Source of the DNA: Deltaproteobacteria bacterium
GTDB taxonomy: Bacteria > Myxococcota_A > Polyangia > DRWM01 > JAAZOP01
DNA length: 64,000 nt
Assembly: GCA_016218765.1 (NCBI GenBank)
Contig: JACRCZ010000049.1
Span: forward strand, 45,121-109,120
Direction of reading: 5' to 3'
Below the pieces are notes generated by a model, which was given only the letters and a program-made list of their open reading frames with translations, was not told where the DNA came from and searched no databases. Made by a program: the position numbers and the translations under genes. This document shows, one piece after another, positions 26,790-35,656 of the stretch; positions within the stretch are counted from its first letter, which is position 1; each line of letters starts with the position of its first letter.

Positions 26790-27848
26790 GTGGAGCCGGC
26801 AGACGGCGAGCAGGGCGGCAAGTCGACGGCGACCGCGCCGGAAGCGCAGGCCGCCCCGGGGACCGCGCCGGAAGCGCAGGCCGCCCCGGGGACCGCGCCG
26901 GAAGCGCAGGCCGCCCCGGGGACCGCGCCGGAAGCGCAGGCCGCCCCGGGGACCGCGCCCTCCCCCGCCCCGTTTCCCCAGCCGGGGGCGCGACCGGCCG
27001 CCGCGAGGGCTTCGTTCCTGCGTCCGGTGATTCTCTTTGGTTTCGCTGCCGTTCTGCTGGGATGCGCGGCTATCCTTTGGGTGATCCTGCACTTCTCGAC
27101 CGGCACCGCGGCGGGTCATGGACCCGCTGCCGGGGACGCCTCGGCCCGCGGCTCCGGGCGCGACTTCGACGTGTCGCACCGCATCGACAAGGAGGTCGTC
27201 ACCGGCTCCTGGGGCGTGCCGTGGGGCGGGCCGGGCCCCGGGGAGCCCGAGTCCCCGGTGAAGGCCGGGATGGACCCCTCGACCCTGCCCTCGCGAGGCG
27301 CCGAGAAGCCGCTTCTGGCGCTGGTGGAGTTCGGCGACTACGAGTGCGAGTTCACACAGAAGGCCGAGCGCACGGTGGAGAAGCTCCTCGCGCGGTTCGA
27401 AGACGAGGTCCGGCTGGTCTTCGTGCACGATCCGCTGGCGATCCACGACCACGCGCTCCTGGCGGCCCAGGCCGCCGAGGCGGCGCGGATGCAGGGACGG
27501 TTCGGAGAGATGCACGCGCGACTGCTCGAGGCCAAGGGGGACGTGGAACGCGCGGCGGTCGTGCGGATGGCGCGCGATCTCGGGTTGGACGGGGCGCGGT
27601 TCGAGCGCGACCTGGACGGGCCGGCGAAGGAGCGCGTCGCGGCGATGGTGGCATTCACGAAGGTGCGAGGACTGACGGGCACGCCGCACTTCGTGATCGG
27701 CGGGCGCGTGGTCGAGGGTGCGCGTTCGGAGGAGATCTTCGTCCGGGTGATCGAGGCGGCGCTGGAGGAAGCGAAGGCGCGCATCGGCGTGCTGCACTCG
27801 CGCGAGGAGGTTTATCGCGACTCGCTGTCGTTCCTGCAGGGGGCCTAG
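26790..27848 (+). CDS. membrane-anchored DsbA-like thioredoxin-fold protein with single active-site cysteine
   Basis: A 352-residue protein. The GTG at 26790 is chosen because AGGAGGG precedes it. A cytosolic head with four exact TAPEAQAAPG repeats leads to one membrane helix (about residues 75-97, VILFGFAAVLLGCAAILWVI). The periplasmic part carries a Thioredoxin_4/DsbA-like domain from about residue 175: LVEFGDYECEFTQKAER and, later, a cis-Pro motif GTPHFVIGG. The usual CPxC is CEFT here, so the resolving cysteine is missing; a reductase or isomerase role with a single thiol, or a chaperone role, is possible. The stop codon shares CTAG with the convergent DUF2156 gene. Confidence 0.85.
   Translation: MEPADGEQGGKSTATAPEAQAAPGTAPEAQAAPGTAPEAQAAPGTAPEAQAAPGTAPSPAPFPQPGARPAAARASFLRPVILFGFAAVLLGCAAILWVILHFSTGTAAGHGPAAGDASARGSGRDFDVSHRIDKEVVTGSWGVPWGGPGPGEPESPVKAGMDPSTLPSRGAEKPLLALVEFGDYECEFTQKAERTVEKLLARFEDEVRLVFVHDPLAIHDHALLAAQAAEAARMQGRFGEMHARLLEAKGDVERAAVVRMARDLGLDGARFERDLDGPAKERVAAMVAFTKVRGLTGTPHFVIGGRVVEGARSEEIFVRVIEAALEEAKARIGVLHSREEVYRDSLSFLQGA
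26831..26959 (+). repeat. perfect 30-bp tandem repeat, four copies
   Basis: Four identical 30-nt units (26831-26860, -26890, -26920, -26950) start GACCGCGCCGGAAGCGCAGG, followed by a 9-nt partial fifth. They encode TAPEAQAAPG and keep frame. Zero divergence at synonymous sites points to recent expansion. Confidence 0.9.
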
Positions 27849-28789
27849 TCGGTCGGGGCCACGATGAACTTCTCGATCATCCGCGCCGGGTGGTAGCTCA
27901 GCTTCGCCTTGCGCAGCCCCTCGTTCCCCAGATCCTCCTCGCGGTTGATCCACTCGAACCCGGAAAACTCCTCGCGCGCGAACCACTGCGTCATGACCTG
28001 GTACAGCCCGGGGATCTTGGCGTCGGCCTTCTCGAAGTGCTGCACGCCCATCGCGGCCGAGAGACGCTCGCCGACGGCGAAGGCGCGGATGCGCCCGTCG
28101 ACGCGGATCGCGCCGCCCCGCAGGCCCAGGACGTCCCATGCCGCGAAGGCGTCCCGCATCGCCGTTTCCTCCGCCAGCAGCATCCAATCCCCGTCGCATC
28201 CGCGCTCCGCGCACCACTCGTCCAGGTACGCGGCGCACTCTGCGACGATCGGACCGCGAATGCGGACGTACTCGCAGGAATGCGCCGCCAGGCAGCGGCG
28301 GACCCAGTTGCGCTTCGCCGCGTAGCGCTTCCCCGGAAGCTGGATCAGGTCGGCCGCCCGGTAGACGTAGTCGGCGGCTCCCGGATCGGGAGCCGCGGTG
28401 AAACCGTCCCGCCCCAGCTCGGCCGCCAGCCCGGACGGCACGAGCCGCAGGCCCGCGGCGGGCCCGACTTCCTCCACGAGCGTCCCGGCGAGGCGGCGCG
28501 CGGCCCCGACGGGATCGGCGGCGCCGAACGGGGGCAGGGCGAATCGGGGGCAGCGCTCCGAATTGACGATGAAGGCGAGCCCGCCGTCCAGCGCCGCGAC
28601 CTCGACCGCGAGCGTCCGGCGCCAGATCCACAGGCAGGCGAAGGTGAAGTCCGACATCTCCGGGGATGCCGCGGCGAAGGCCGCGCGGACCGCGGCCTGG
28701 TCGGAGAGCGCGAGCGGCCGGCGCCGCGGAAACTCGGGAAACGGCGCGACCCGCGGCTCGACAGCGACTTCCGTGCAGCAGACGTCCAT
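27845..28789 (-). CDS. DUF2156 (LPG-synthase C-terminal-like) protein
   Basis: A 314-residue soluble protein of the GNAT-like family related to the aminoacyl-transfer domain of lysylphosphatidylglycerol synthase. Characteristic features are LIQLPGKRYAAKRNWVRR (about residues 150-167), MGVQHFEKADAKIPGLYQVM and the terminal INREEDLGNEGLRKAKLSYHP motif. There is no membrane domain, so it is the stand-alone form, whose substrate is unknown. Its TAG stop and that of the convergent DsbA-like gene lie in the same CTAG. The start at 28789 gives the full-length family N-terminus. Confidence 0.85.
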   Translation of the reverse strand: MDVCCTEVAVEPRVAPFPEFPRRRPLALSDQAAVRAAFAAASPEMSDFTFACLWIWRRTLAVEVAALDGGLAFIVNSERCPRFALPPFGAADPVGAARRLAGTLVEEVGPAAGLRLVPSGLAAELGRDGFTAAPDPGAADYVYRAADLIQLPGKRYAAKRNWVRRCLAAHSCEYVRIRGPIVAECAAYLDEWCAERGCDGDWMLLAEETAMRDAFAAWDVLGLRGGAIRVDGRIRAFAVGERLSAAMGVQHFEKADAKIPGLYQVMTQWFAREEFSGFEWINREEDLGNEGLRKAKLSYHPARMIEKFIVAPTD

Positions 28790-28896
28790 CTTCTCCGCCC
28801 TCGCCCCGCCAGCGTGGCCCCACCATGCAACCGAACCGGCACCCGGTCAAGTGGCCGCGCCGGCGCCCTGCCGCGACCCCGGCCTCCGCTACCCCG

Positions 28897-28925
28897 TTGC
28901 AGGGCGCGGGACGCCACCGTATGCT
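28897..28925 (+). promoter_or_regulatory. putative leaderless promoter of Cys-rich lipoprotein
   Basis: TTGCAG, 17 nt, TATGCT, with the -10 ending only 6 nt before the ATG at 28932. Confidence 0.4.
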
Positions 28926-28931
28926 CGACCC

Positions 28932-29930
28932 ATGGCGCACCTCCGCACCTGCAAGCCGCCCATGGACCGTGCTCCGGAACCGATCGGCGATGCCGGGCCC
29001 GGCCGCGCGGCGCCCCAGCCGGCCCGCCTCCTGCACGGCCTCGCGCCCGTCCTCGCGCTCCTCGCCGGCGCGGCGTGCGGCTCCGAGCCGGCGACCAACC
29101 CGTGCCTGGGAGTCGACTGCTCGGGCCACGGCGTCTGCACCACGGACGGGTTCTGGGCGCTGTGCACCTGCGAGTCCGGATACTTCCCCGTCGGCGCGAC
29201 CTGCGTGGGCGGCGATGCCGGGGACGGCGGCGACGCCACGGACGGCGACTCGACCGAAGGCGGGGACGGCCGGGACGCCGACGACACCGAAGGCGGCGAC
29301 GCGGTGCCGCGCTGCGGCGACGGCACCGTGGATCTCACCGAGGAGTGCGACGACGGCAACGACGCGGAAGGGGACGGCTGCGACGGCGATTGCACGTACT
29401 CCTGCCACGCGGCGGCCGATTGCGACGACGGCAACCCGTGCGGCTCCGAGCTTTGCGTCACGGAGACAGGCGGCCGGCGGTGCCGCAGCACGCCCACGCC
29501 TGCCGGCACCCTTTGCGACGACCGCGACACCTGCACGCTTTTCGACGGCTGCGACGGCCTGGGCGCCTGCGTCGGGGCGCCCGAGCCGGCCGACACCCGC
29601 TGCGACAACGGGCTGTACTGCGACGGGGCCCCCGATGCGTGCGACGGCGCCGGCCACTGCACCCCGATCTCCTTCACCCCCTGCCCTACCTCGGGCTGCG
29701 TCGCGGGCTGCGACGAGGCGACCGATACCTGCCTTCCCGCCGCGACCTCGGTCGAATGCCGGGCGGCCGCCCACCCATGCGACGCCGCGGAGAACTGCGA
29801 CGGCATCGCCACCTCCTGCCCGGCCGACGTCCCCGCCGCCGCCGGAACCGTCTGCGACGACGGCGACGACTGCACCATCAACGACGTCTGCGACGGCGGC
29901 GGAAGCTGCTACGGCACGTACAACTGCTGA
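28932..29930 (+). CDS. Cys-rich lipoprotein with EGF-like and DUF4215 modules
   Basis: A 332-residue protein. A signal region ends ALLAGAAC, a lipobox near residue 49; the N-region is long, and the Met at codon 11 could be the true start. One EGF-like module (CLGVDCSGHGVCTT) is followed by an Asp/Gly linker and a DUF4215 (Myxococcus Cys-rich) repeat, RCGDGTVDLTEECDDGND. The rest is a set of Cys-rich units such as CDDRDTCTLFDGCDGLGACVG and CDDGDDCTINDVCDGGGSC. It is probably a surface calcium- or ligand-binding protein. The order of modules resembles the other lipoproteins here, suggesting a paralogous set. Confidence 0.85.
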   Translation: MAHLRTCKPPMDRAPEPIGDAGPGRAAPQPARLLHGLAPVLALLAGAACGSEPATNPCLGVDCSGHGVCTTDGFWALCTCESGYFPVGATCVGGDAGDGGDATDGDSTEGGDGRDADDTEGGDAVPRCGDGTVDLTEECDDGNDAEGDGCDGDCTYSCHAAADCDDGNPCGSELCVTETGGRRCRSTPTPAGTLCDDRDTCTLFDGCDGLGACVGAPEPADTRCDNGLYCDGAPDACDGAGHCTPISFTPCPTSGCVAGCDEATDTCLPAATSVECRAAAHPCDAAENCDGIATSCPADVPAAAGTVCDDGDDCTINDVCDGGGSCYGTYNC

Positions 29931-29962
29931 GGGTTCCGCCATCTGAAAGTGCCGGTCCGCAG

Positions 29963-29992
29963 TTGCCAGCGGCGCGATCGAGTGGCTAGGCT
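29963..29992 (+). promoter_or_regulatory. promoter of sthA
   Basis: TTGCCA and TAGGCT with 18-nt spacing, 24 nt upstream of the ATG. The leader contains GGGGAG. Confidence 0.5.
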
Positions 29993-30016
29993 GCGCCGAG
30001 GGGAGTGGGTGGTGGC

Positions 30017-31420
30017 ATGCGTGAGGTGGACGTCCTGGTGCTCGGTGGCGGGCCCGCCGGCTGCCGCGCGGCGACCGATTCGGCGCGACTCCGTCCGGGG
30101 GCGACGGTCGCGCTGGCCGAGCGGATGGGCGTGGTGGGCGGGGTGTGCGTCAACACGGGCACGATCCCGAGCAAGACGCTGCGCGAGGCGGTATTGTACC
30201 TCGCCGGCTACCGCCAGCGCGCCTACTACGGCAGCGAGTACCGGCTCAAGTCCCCGATTACCCAGGCGGACCTCGTGGCGCGCACGCAGCACGTCATCGA
30301 TCAGGAGCTGCGGGTCATGCACACCCAGCTCGGCCGGGTGGGCGTGGAGCTGCTCCAGGGCGACGCGCGGTTCCTCGGGCCGCACGAGGTCGAAATCGCG
30401 AGCTGCGAGGATCGGTCGAGCCAGGTCGTCCGCGCGAGCCAGATCTTCATCGCCACCGGCTCGGAAGCCGTGCGCACGGCCGGATTCCCGTACGACGGGA
30501 CGAAAGTGGTCGTCCCGGACGAGCTGTTCGCGCTGCGCGGGCTTCCGCGCTCGATGGTCATCGTCGGGGGCGGGGTGATCGGCTGCGAGTACGCCTCGAT
30601 CTACGCGCTCGCCGGGATCGCCGTCACCGTGATCGATCCGCGCCCCGGCCTGCTCGCCTTCCTGGATTCGGAGATCCGCGGGGAGTGCGACCGTGAGATG
30701 GTACGCAACGGCGTGACCTTCCGCCTCGGGCAGCAGGTGGAGTCCGTCGCGTGCCTCCCCGACGGCGCGGTCGCCACCCGGCTGGCCGGCGGGGAGACGG
30801 TGACCGCCGATCTGGTGATGACGGCGGCCGGCCGCGCCGGGAACGTCGCTTCCCTGGATCTGCGCGCCGCCGGCCTCAAGGCCGACGACAACGGCCGGAT
30901 CGGCGTCGACTCGACCTTCCGCACCGCCGTCCCGCACATCTTCGCCGTCGGCGACGTCGTCGGCTTCCCGAGCCTGGCCTCCGCCGCGACCGAGCAGGGC
31001 CGCGTCGCGGCGGCGATGGCCGCCGAGCGGCAGCCGCCCCCGCTTCCCGAATCCCTGCCCATCGGCATCTACACCATTCCGGAGATGGCGGCCGTCGGGA
31101 AGTCCGAGGATCAGCTGCGCCGCGCCCGCGTCGATTACGTCGCTTCGCGCGCCCGCTGGAGCGACATCTCCCGCGGCCACATCACGGGCGACGAGGTCGG
31201 GATGCTCAAGATGCTGTGGCACCCCGACACCCGCCGCATCCTCGGCGTGCACATCGTCGGCGAGGGCGCCGCCGAGCTGATCCACCTCGGCCACGCCGTG
31301 ATGTCGCTCGGCGGCACCGTCGACTACTTCGTCGAGGCCGTGTTCAACTACCCGACGCTGGCGCAGGCCTACAAGGTGGCCGTGGAAGGCATCCCCGGAC
31401 GGCCGTCTATAACGGGTTGA
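30017..31420 (+). CDS. sthA: soluble pyridine nucleotide transhydrogenase
   Basis: A 467-residue flavoprotein of the pyridine nucleotide-disulfide oxidoreductase family. FAD-binding motif VDVLVLGGGPAGCRAA, the redox-loop region GGVCVNTGTIPSKTLREA, the NAD(P) motif VIVGGGVIGCEYASIYA, the second FAD motif IFAVGDVVGFPSLAS and a C-terminal dimerisation domain (HIVGEGAAELIHLG) are all seen. The disulfide loop has CxxxxT in place of CxxxxC, which distinguishes SthA from lipoamide dehydrogenase. It moves hydride between NADPH and NAD+ in the cytosol. The last 14 nt overlap a convergent lipoprotein gene. Confidence 0.93.
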   Translation: MREVDVLVLGGGPAGCRAATDSARLRPGATVALAERMGVVGGVCVNTGTIPSKTLREAVLYLAGYRQRAYYGSEYRLKSPITQADLVARTQHVIDQELRVMHTQLGRVGVELLQGDARFLGPHEVEIASCEDRSSQVVRASQIFIATGSEAVRTAGFPYDGTKVVVPDELFALRGLPRSMVIVGGGVIGCEYASIYALAGIAVTVIDPRPGLLAFLDSEIRGECDREMVRNGVTFRLGQQVESVACLPDGAVATRLAGGETVTADLVMTAAGRAGNVASLDLRAAGLKADDNGRIGVDSTFRTAVPHIFAVGDVVGFPSLASAATEQGRVAAAMAAERQPPPLPESLPIGIYTIPEMAAVGKSEDQLRRARVDYVASRARWSDISRGHITGDEVGMLKMLWHPDTRRILGVHIVGEGAAELIHLGHAVMSLGGTVDYFVEAVFNYPTLAQAYKVAVEGIPGRPSITG

Positions 31421-33572
31421 GCGTCACGTTCATGGTGTACGTGCCCGAGGCGTACGAGCCGAGTCCATCGACGGTCAGGTAATAGGTCCCCGCCGCCAGG
31501 CTCGCGACCTCGATGTGCGAGCGCAGGCCGATGCCCGCGTAGTCGTCGTTGCAGGCGAGCACCGTCGCCGTGTCGTTGTCGCAGGCCGAGCGCAGGTAGA
31601 GCACGGTGTCCCAGTCTCCGGCGGCCATGGGTGCGATCTCGGCGACGAAGCGGGACGGCGCCGCGACCTGCAGCTCGTAGGTGACGTCCTGCCCGCCCGA
31701 GCCGCCGCAGGCGCTGGAGAAGTCGTCGAAGCCGCCGACGGTCGTGCCCGACACCGGGCCCGTGGCATCGATGACCGTGAGTCCCGCGCAGGGATCGACC
31801 GGGTCGGAAATGGTCACCTCGAGGTCGAACGTGCCTTCCTCGCTGGCCTCGACGACCAGGTAGTACGTTCCCGCGTCGAGCAGCCGCCAGTCCACGGTCG
31901 TCGGGTACTCGTACCACTGGCAGGCCACCTCGGCCGCGCGGTTGCCGCACTCGGTGGTGACCACCAGGTACGGCCAGAGGTCGTAGTGCGCGCGCAGCAC
32001 GACCGACACGGCCTTCGGCTCGGCGATCGTGAGCACGTAGGCGACGTCCCGCGTCGAGCCCGTGCAGCTCGGGGCGTAGTCGTCGGCCGACGACAGGAGC
32101 GTGCCCTCGAACCGCCCGCCGGCCGAGACATCGACGGCGCCGGTGCAGACGTCGTTCTCCGGCGGCGGCGTGGGCGGCGTGCCGGACACGTCCAGCGAGT
32201 ACGTTCCCGACCCCGAGGCCTCGACCCACAGGTAGTACGTCCCCGCGGGCACGTTGCCGATCGTGCGGTGGAAGGGGTAGCCGGAGTCGCAGACCAGCGG
32301 GGTACCGGCGGGCAGGCAGGCGCTCTGGAGCGCCACGTAGGGCGAGATGCGGGCCGCGGCGACGTCGATCGTCAGGTCCTGCGGCTCGGTCAGCTCGAAG
32401 GTGTAGACCGTGTCCGCGCCGTCCATCCACGACGCGCAGGTCAGCGCGACGTCGTCGTCCATCCGCGTCAGGTCGCCCTCCTCGTGCGCCGGCAGGGTCA
32501 GCGCGATCGGGTCGTCGCAGGAGTCGCCCGGGGCGGCGGGGCCGGACGGCGTGAGGTCGACGCGGATGCGGAAGGTGAACTCGTCGCCGGTCACGTCCGG
32601 GCTGTCCCAGCCGGAGACCGTCACGTAGTACGTCCCCGGCGGCAGCGCCCGCTCGAAGATCGAGACCTGCGAGGACGAGGCGCAGCGCAGCTCGCTGGCG
32701 GCGTCGCCGCACGTCCGCTGCAGGGCGACGTAGGCGTACTCGGAGCCGGCATCGACGGAGAGCAGCGCGTCCGACGTCTCCGTGACCGTGAAGGAAAAGA
32801 CCACGTCGGAGTAGGAGTCGATGTCGCACGAGGCGTCGACGCCCGCGGTCGAGCCGTTCGTGAACCCCTCCCACTCGACCCCGGGCTCCAGCTCGCGCGG
32901 CGTGGCGCAGGTATCGAAGTTCATCTGGCAGACGGGATCGAGCGTGTCGATGAAACCGTCGCAGTTGTTGTCGAACGTGTCGAAGCAGCGCTCCATCGCG
33001 TCCGGGTGCGACAGCGGATCGATGTCCTCGCAGTCGTCGCCCCCGCAGTGGAGGTCGACGTACGTGTCGCCGTCGCGATCGAGATCCAGGTGGTCGCAGT
33101 TGGGGGCCATCCCGGGCTCGGGCTCGATGCACCGATCCATCGTGCAGGCGTCGCCGTCGTTGCAGCCGCGGAACGGCTCGCCGGGGACGCAGCCGTCACG
33201 CGGGTCGCAGACCTCCTGGCCGTCGCAGACCTGGTCGTTCTGGCAGGGCAAGGGGTCCGGGGTGTTGCGGCACAGGCCGCGGTCGCAGATGTCGACGGTG
33301 CAGTCGATGTCGTCGCGGCAGTCGTCGTCGACGAGGCACTCCGGCCCCCACTCCGATTCCTCCCCGTCGCCCAGCTCGTCGATGTCGCCGCCGTCCCCGC
33401 CGCCGTCCCCGCCGCCGTCGTCGGTCGCGGCATCGTCGTCGGAGCAACCCGCCGCAAGGCCGACGCCGGCAAGCACGAACAGGACCAGGAAGGGTCCGCG
33501 CAATGTCCGCACAGGACGCCCGGAACCGCCAAGGGCGAGTCCGGATCGGCCGAACCGAGGGTCAAAACCCAT
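31407..33572 (-). CDS. lipoprotein with Cys-rich N-terminus and four PPC-like beta domains
   Basis: A 721-residue protein with GGAGGGA before its ATG. A signal of about 45 residues ends GVGLAAGC, a lipobox. An Asp/Gly linker and a Cys-rich MopE-like part (DDDCRDDIDCTVDICDRGLC, then HPDAMERCFDTFDNNCDGFID) follow. From about residue 215 there are four beta-sandwich domains of the bacterial prepeptidase C-terminal (PPC) type. Each opens D.C and ends with a Gly-Thr-Tyr-Tyr motif (LPPGTYYVTVSG, VPAGTYYLWVEA, LDAGTYYLVVEA, LAAGTYYLTVDG). No protease domain is present, so this is a binding or structural surface protein. Confidence 0.87.
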   Translation of the reverse strand: MGFDPRFGRSGLALGGSGRPVRTLRGPFLVLFVLAGVGLAAGCSDDDAATDDGGGDGGGDGGDIDELGDGEESEWGPECLVDDDCRDDIDCTVDICDRGLCRNTPDPLPCQNDQVCDGQEVCDPRDGCVPGEPFRGCNDGDACTMDRCIEPEPGMAPNCDHLDLDRDGDTYVDLHCGGDDCEDIDPLSHPDAMERCFDTFDNNCDGFIDTLDPVCQMNFDTCATPRELEPGVEWEGFTNGSTAGVDASCDIDSYSDVVFSFTVTETSDALLSVDAGSEYAYVALQRTCGDAASELRCASSSQVSIFERALPPGTYYVTVSGWDSPDVTGDEFTFRIRVDLTPSGPAAPGDSCDDPIALTLPAHEEGDLTRMDDDVALTCASWMDGADTVYTFELTEPQDLTIDVAAARISPYVALQSACLPAGTPLVCDSGYPFHRTIGNVPAGTYYLWVEASGSGTYSLDVSGTPPTPPPENDVCTGAVDVSAGGRFEGTLLSSADDYAPSCTGSTRDVAYVLTIAEPKAVSVVLRAHYDLWPYLVVTTECGNRAAEVACQWYEYPTTVDWRLLDAGTYYLVVEASEEGTFDLEVTISDPVDPCAGLTVIDATGPVSGTTVGGFDDFSSACGGSGGQDVTYELQVAAPSRFVAEIAPMAAGDWDTVLYLRSACDNDTATVLACNDDYAGIGLRSHIEVASLAAGTYYLTVDGLGSYASGTYTMNVTLNPL

Positions 33573-33633
33573 GTTCGTCTCCCTCCGCGCTCCCGCGGCG
33601 GCGCATCCTCCCGCGTCCCGCCGCAACCCCGTC

Positions 33634-33662
33634 AGACTACACGGCGGCCGGGGAAGCGGCAA
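33634..33662 (-). promoter_or_regulatory. promoter of the PPC lipoprotein gene
   Basis: TTGCCG and TAGTCT on the minus strand are separated by exactly 17 nt, about 60 nt before the ATG. Confidence 0.45.
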
Positions 33663-33672
33663 GCAGAGCGGG

Positions 33673-34203
33673 TCAGGGCGTAGGGAACGCCAGCGCCTCG
33701 AGCGCCTGCTTCACGCGGACCAGCCGGTCGAGCCCCCCCAGGTCGTTGTAGAACTCCCAGAACCCGCCCTCGAGCCCCACGCCGCTCAGGCGCAGGTGCG
33801 CGAGGCTCTCGTCGGGCACCAGGGTGCGCTCGGGCACTTCCTGGCTCCACGCCCGGATGTCGACCAGCAGCTCGACGACCTCCAGCACCTGTTCGGGCGA
33901 GGCGTGGCCGGAGTGCTCGGTCTGCGGGGTGTCGGGCGGATCGCGGCGCCGGGCGGTCACGGTGCCGTCGCCGTGGAGCGTGATGGTCTCGCCCCCGTGC
34001 AGTCCGTGCATGTCGTCGTAGGTCACCTCGAGGTCACCGGGGGGTCGTGTCCCGCCGGCGACCTCGACGAGCAGCTCTTCCAGCGTCGCGGGCACGGCGG
34101 GCGTCGCGGCGGAAGGCGTGGTGTCGGGACCGGGCTGCGCCGGACCGCAGGCGACGAGCGCGAGCGCGGCGGAGCCGACGAGGAATCGAAGTGCGTGCGT
34201 CAT
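33673..34203 (-). CDS. small hypothetical lipoprotein
   Basis: A 176-residue protein. The short signal MTHALRFLVGSAALALVAC ends in a lipobox (Cys19). After a Pro/Thr linker, the mature part (about residues 38-170) has alternating beta strands such as ITLHGDGTVTARRRD and LAHLRLSGVGLEGGFWEFYNDL. It looks like one compact domain with no recognised family. The stretch DDMHGLHGGETITLHGDG contains four His residues that could bind metal, though this is speculation. It lies upstream of the PPC lipoprotein on the same strand, separated by about 100 nt that contain a separate promoter. Confidence 0.78.
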   Translation of the reverse strand: MTHALRFLVGSAALALVACGPAQPGPDTTPSAATPAVPATLEELLVEVAGGTRPPGDLEVTYDDMHGLHGGETITLHGDGTVTARRRDPPDTPQTEHSGHASPEQVLEVVELLVDIRAWSQEVPERTLVPDESLAHLRLSGVGLEGGFWEFYNDLGGLDRLVRVKQALEALAFPTP

Positions 34204-34273
34204 GCCCGAAGCCTAGCCTGGATTTCCACGGACGGGAATCCCGGCAGGAACTGAGGCGGGGGGAGCGGCGGGC

Positions 34274-34310
34274 CGGGTTCCGAATCCGAACCGGGCTTCA
34301 GCCCGCGGCC
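34274..34310. repeat. palindromic repeat element, copy 1
   Basis: GGTTCCGAATCCGAACC is followed by GGGCTTCAGCCC and GCGG. The second half folds as a GC-rich hairpin. Copies sharing TTCCGAACCG and the GC-rich arm lie at 42955-42987 and 44840-44871. Confidence 0.6.
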
Positions 34311-34346
34311 GCCCGACGCCATCCGACTCGTGATACCCTGGGCGGC

Positions 34347-35156
34347 ATGGGATGGCTCGACAAGTTGCGAGGGAAGCGCTCCCCCGGAGCCCAGCACCTG
34401 GAACCGATGATGCGGGCGCTGGCCGCGGGCGGCGACGAAGCGACGCGACGGGAGTTCTACGAGGCGCTGTTGCGGGCGCGGCTCATCGTGCCTTCGCCCG
34501 GCCTCGCTCCGGGCGGACCTGCGGTGGACGCGGAACACCGGCTCGAACATGGGGCGACCATCAACATCCTGGGCACGGAAGCTCCGGACGGCAGTCGGGG
34601 GATGATCGTGTTGACGAGCGAGGCGGCGTTGCTGGCGTGGCGTCCGGTGGGCTGTCCGTACGTGGAGCTTGGCGCGCGGGACGTGTTCACGATGGCGCTC
34701 GGCAGCGGCTTCGGCTCGGTGGTCGTCAATCCGTGCGGGCCGAGCGGCGGGTTGATCCCGCAGGGCGAGTTGCAGGCCTTGGCGGAGGGACGGCTGCCGA
34801 AGATGCCCGTCCAGCGCGTCCGGATCGAGAAGGGGACGAGGATGGCGCTGGGGATGCCGGTGCGTCCGATCCCGCCGGCGCTGCTGGAGACGGGGCGGGC
34901 CCAGGCGGAGGCGCGGCCCGAGGTGCGCGCCGCGTGGGTGTTGCAGCTCGCGGTGGGCGTGGAGGCCCCGCACTTGTGCGTGGTGCTCGAGCACGAAGCC
35001 GGTGCGAACCCGGAGGAGTTCGTTCCGCCCCTGATGGCGGCGGTGCAGGCCGTGCTGCCCGCGGGGGACTGCGTCGACTGCATCCCGTCGCCGCCGGGCG
35101 GGGTCGAGGTCGCGATGGCGCGCGAGGCGGCGCCGGCGGTGTTCACGCGCGGGTAG
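34347..35156 (+). CDS. SseB-like protein
   Basis: A 269-residue cytosolic protein with N- and C-terminal SseB-type domains. The N-terminal part has FYEALLRARLIVPSPG, then MIVLTSEAALLAWRPVG and SVVVNPCGPSGGLIPQGELQAL. The C-terminal part (about residues 170-265) has WVLQLAVG and ending segments of the SseB_C type. SseB relatives are found beside secretion or stress genes; enzyme function is unknown. A TACCCT hexamer 7 nt before the ATG and the absence of a ribosome binding site suggest leaderless expression. Confidence 0.82.
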   Translation: MGWLDKLRGKRSPGAQHLEPMMRALAAGGDEATRREFYEALLRARLIVPSPGLAPGGPAVDAEHRLEHGATINILGTEAPDGSRGMIVLTSEAALLAWRPVGCPYVELGARDVFTMALGSGFGSVVVNPCGPSGGLIPQGELQALAEGRLPKMPVQRVRIEKGTRMALGMPVRPIPPALLETGRAQAEARPEVRAAWVLQLAVGVEAPHLCVVLEHEAGANPEEFVPPLMAAVQAVLPAGDCVDCIPSPPGGVEVAMAREAAPAVFTRG

Positions 35157-35656
35157 GGGGACGGGAACTTGGCCGAGGGCAAGCCCGGCGTCATCGAGGG
35201 CCTGACCCTGTCGCAGCGCCGGCTCGCCCGGGCCGAGGCCGGGCGCGGCGGCGAGCGGCGAGTGGTTCGGCTCGTTCGCGACGGCATTGCTGCGGGCGGC
35301 CGCGCAGGCCGGCATGTTGGCGCTCGGCCTGGCGGCGTTGCAGAACGTCTGGCGTCGGCGGGCCGGCGGGCCGTGATCCCACGTCCAGTCGGTCCGCCAC
35401 GACCGCGTCGGCAACGATTCGGGCTCACTCGCTGAGGCGTAGTGCCCCGTGCGGGAAGTCTGCCCCACGACGCGCCGCGGGAAGGGCGCCGGCACCGCCT
35501 CGGTGAGGTCGTCCCGGACGTCCGACCGTCGCGAGAACCCCCCACGGTTTCGCGGTGTCTTCGTCCCGGGCGAGTCGGAAGGGTGATCTGGACCGGGATT
35601 CGCACGGACCGCCGCGGCCGCGGATCGACCACATGCCGCGGCAAGGGGGATTCACG
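35157..35656. other. intergenic region, possible decayed coding DNA
   Basis: These 500 nt hold no convincing gene. A frame ending near 35378 reads as a helical stretch (SFATALLRAAAQAGMLALGL) followed by a stop, but it has no start with a ribosome binding site and its upstream part is closed, so it may be the remnant of a membrane-protein gene. The other open frames have unnatural Arg/Pro/Ala composition. Confidence 0.5.

Noticed and set aside
26831..26959. CRISPR-like array
   Set aside because: The 30-nt units are contiguous, with no spacers, and encode TAPEAQAAPG in a good frame. It is a coding tandem repeat.
24489..29942. A 1817-codon open frame on the minus strand opposite the OPT transporter, DsbA-like and lipoprotein genes
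   Set aside because: High GC leaves few stop codons. The translation is Ala/Arg/Gly/His-rich low complexity with no domain, and it lies opposite clearly homologous genes. It is a shadow.
30070..30200. Loss of a catalytic cysteine in the redox loop of a lipoamide dehydrogenase
   Set aside because: CxxxxT in place of CxxxxC is the known feature of soluble transhydrogenase SthA, not a defect.
35169..35435. 88-aa ORF with TTG start
   Set aside because: Arg/Gly/Ala composition, no ribosome binding site, and no homology; not annotated.
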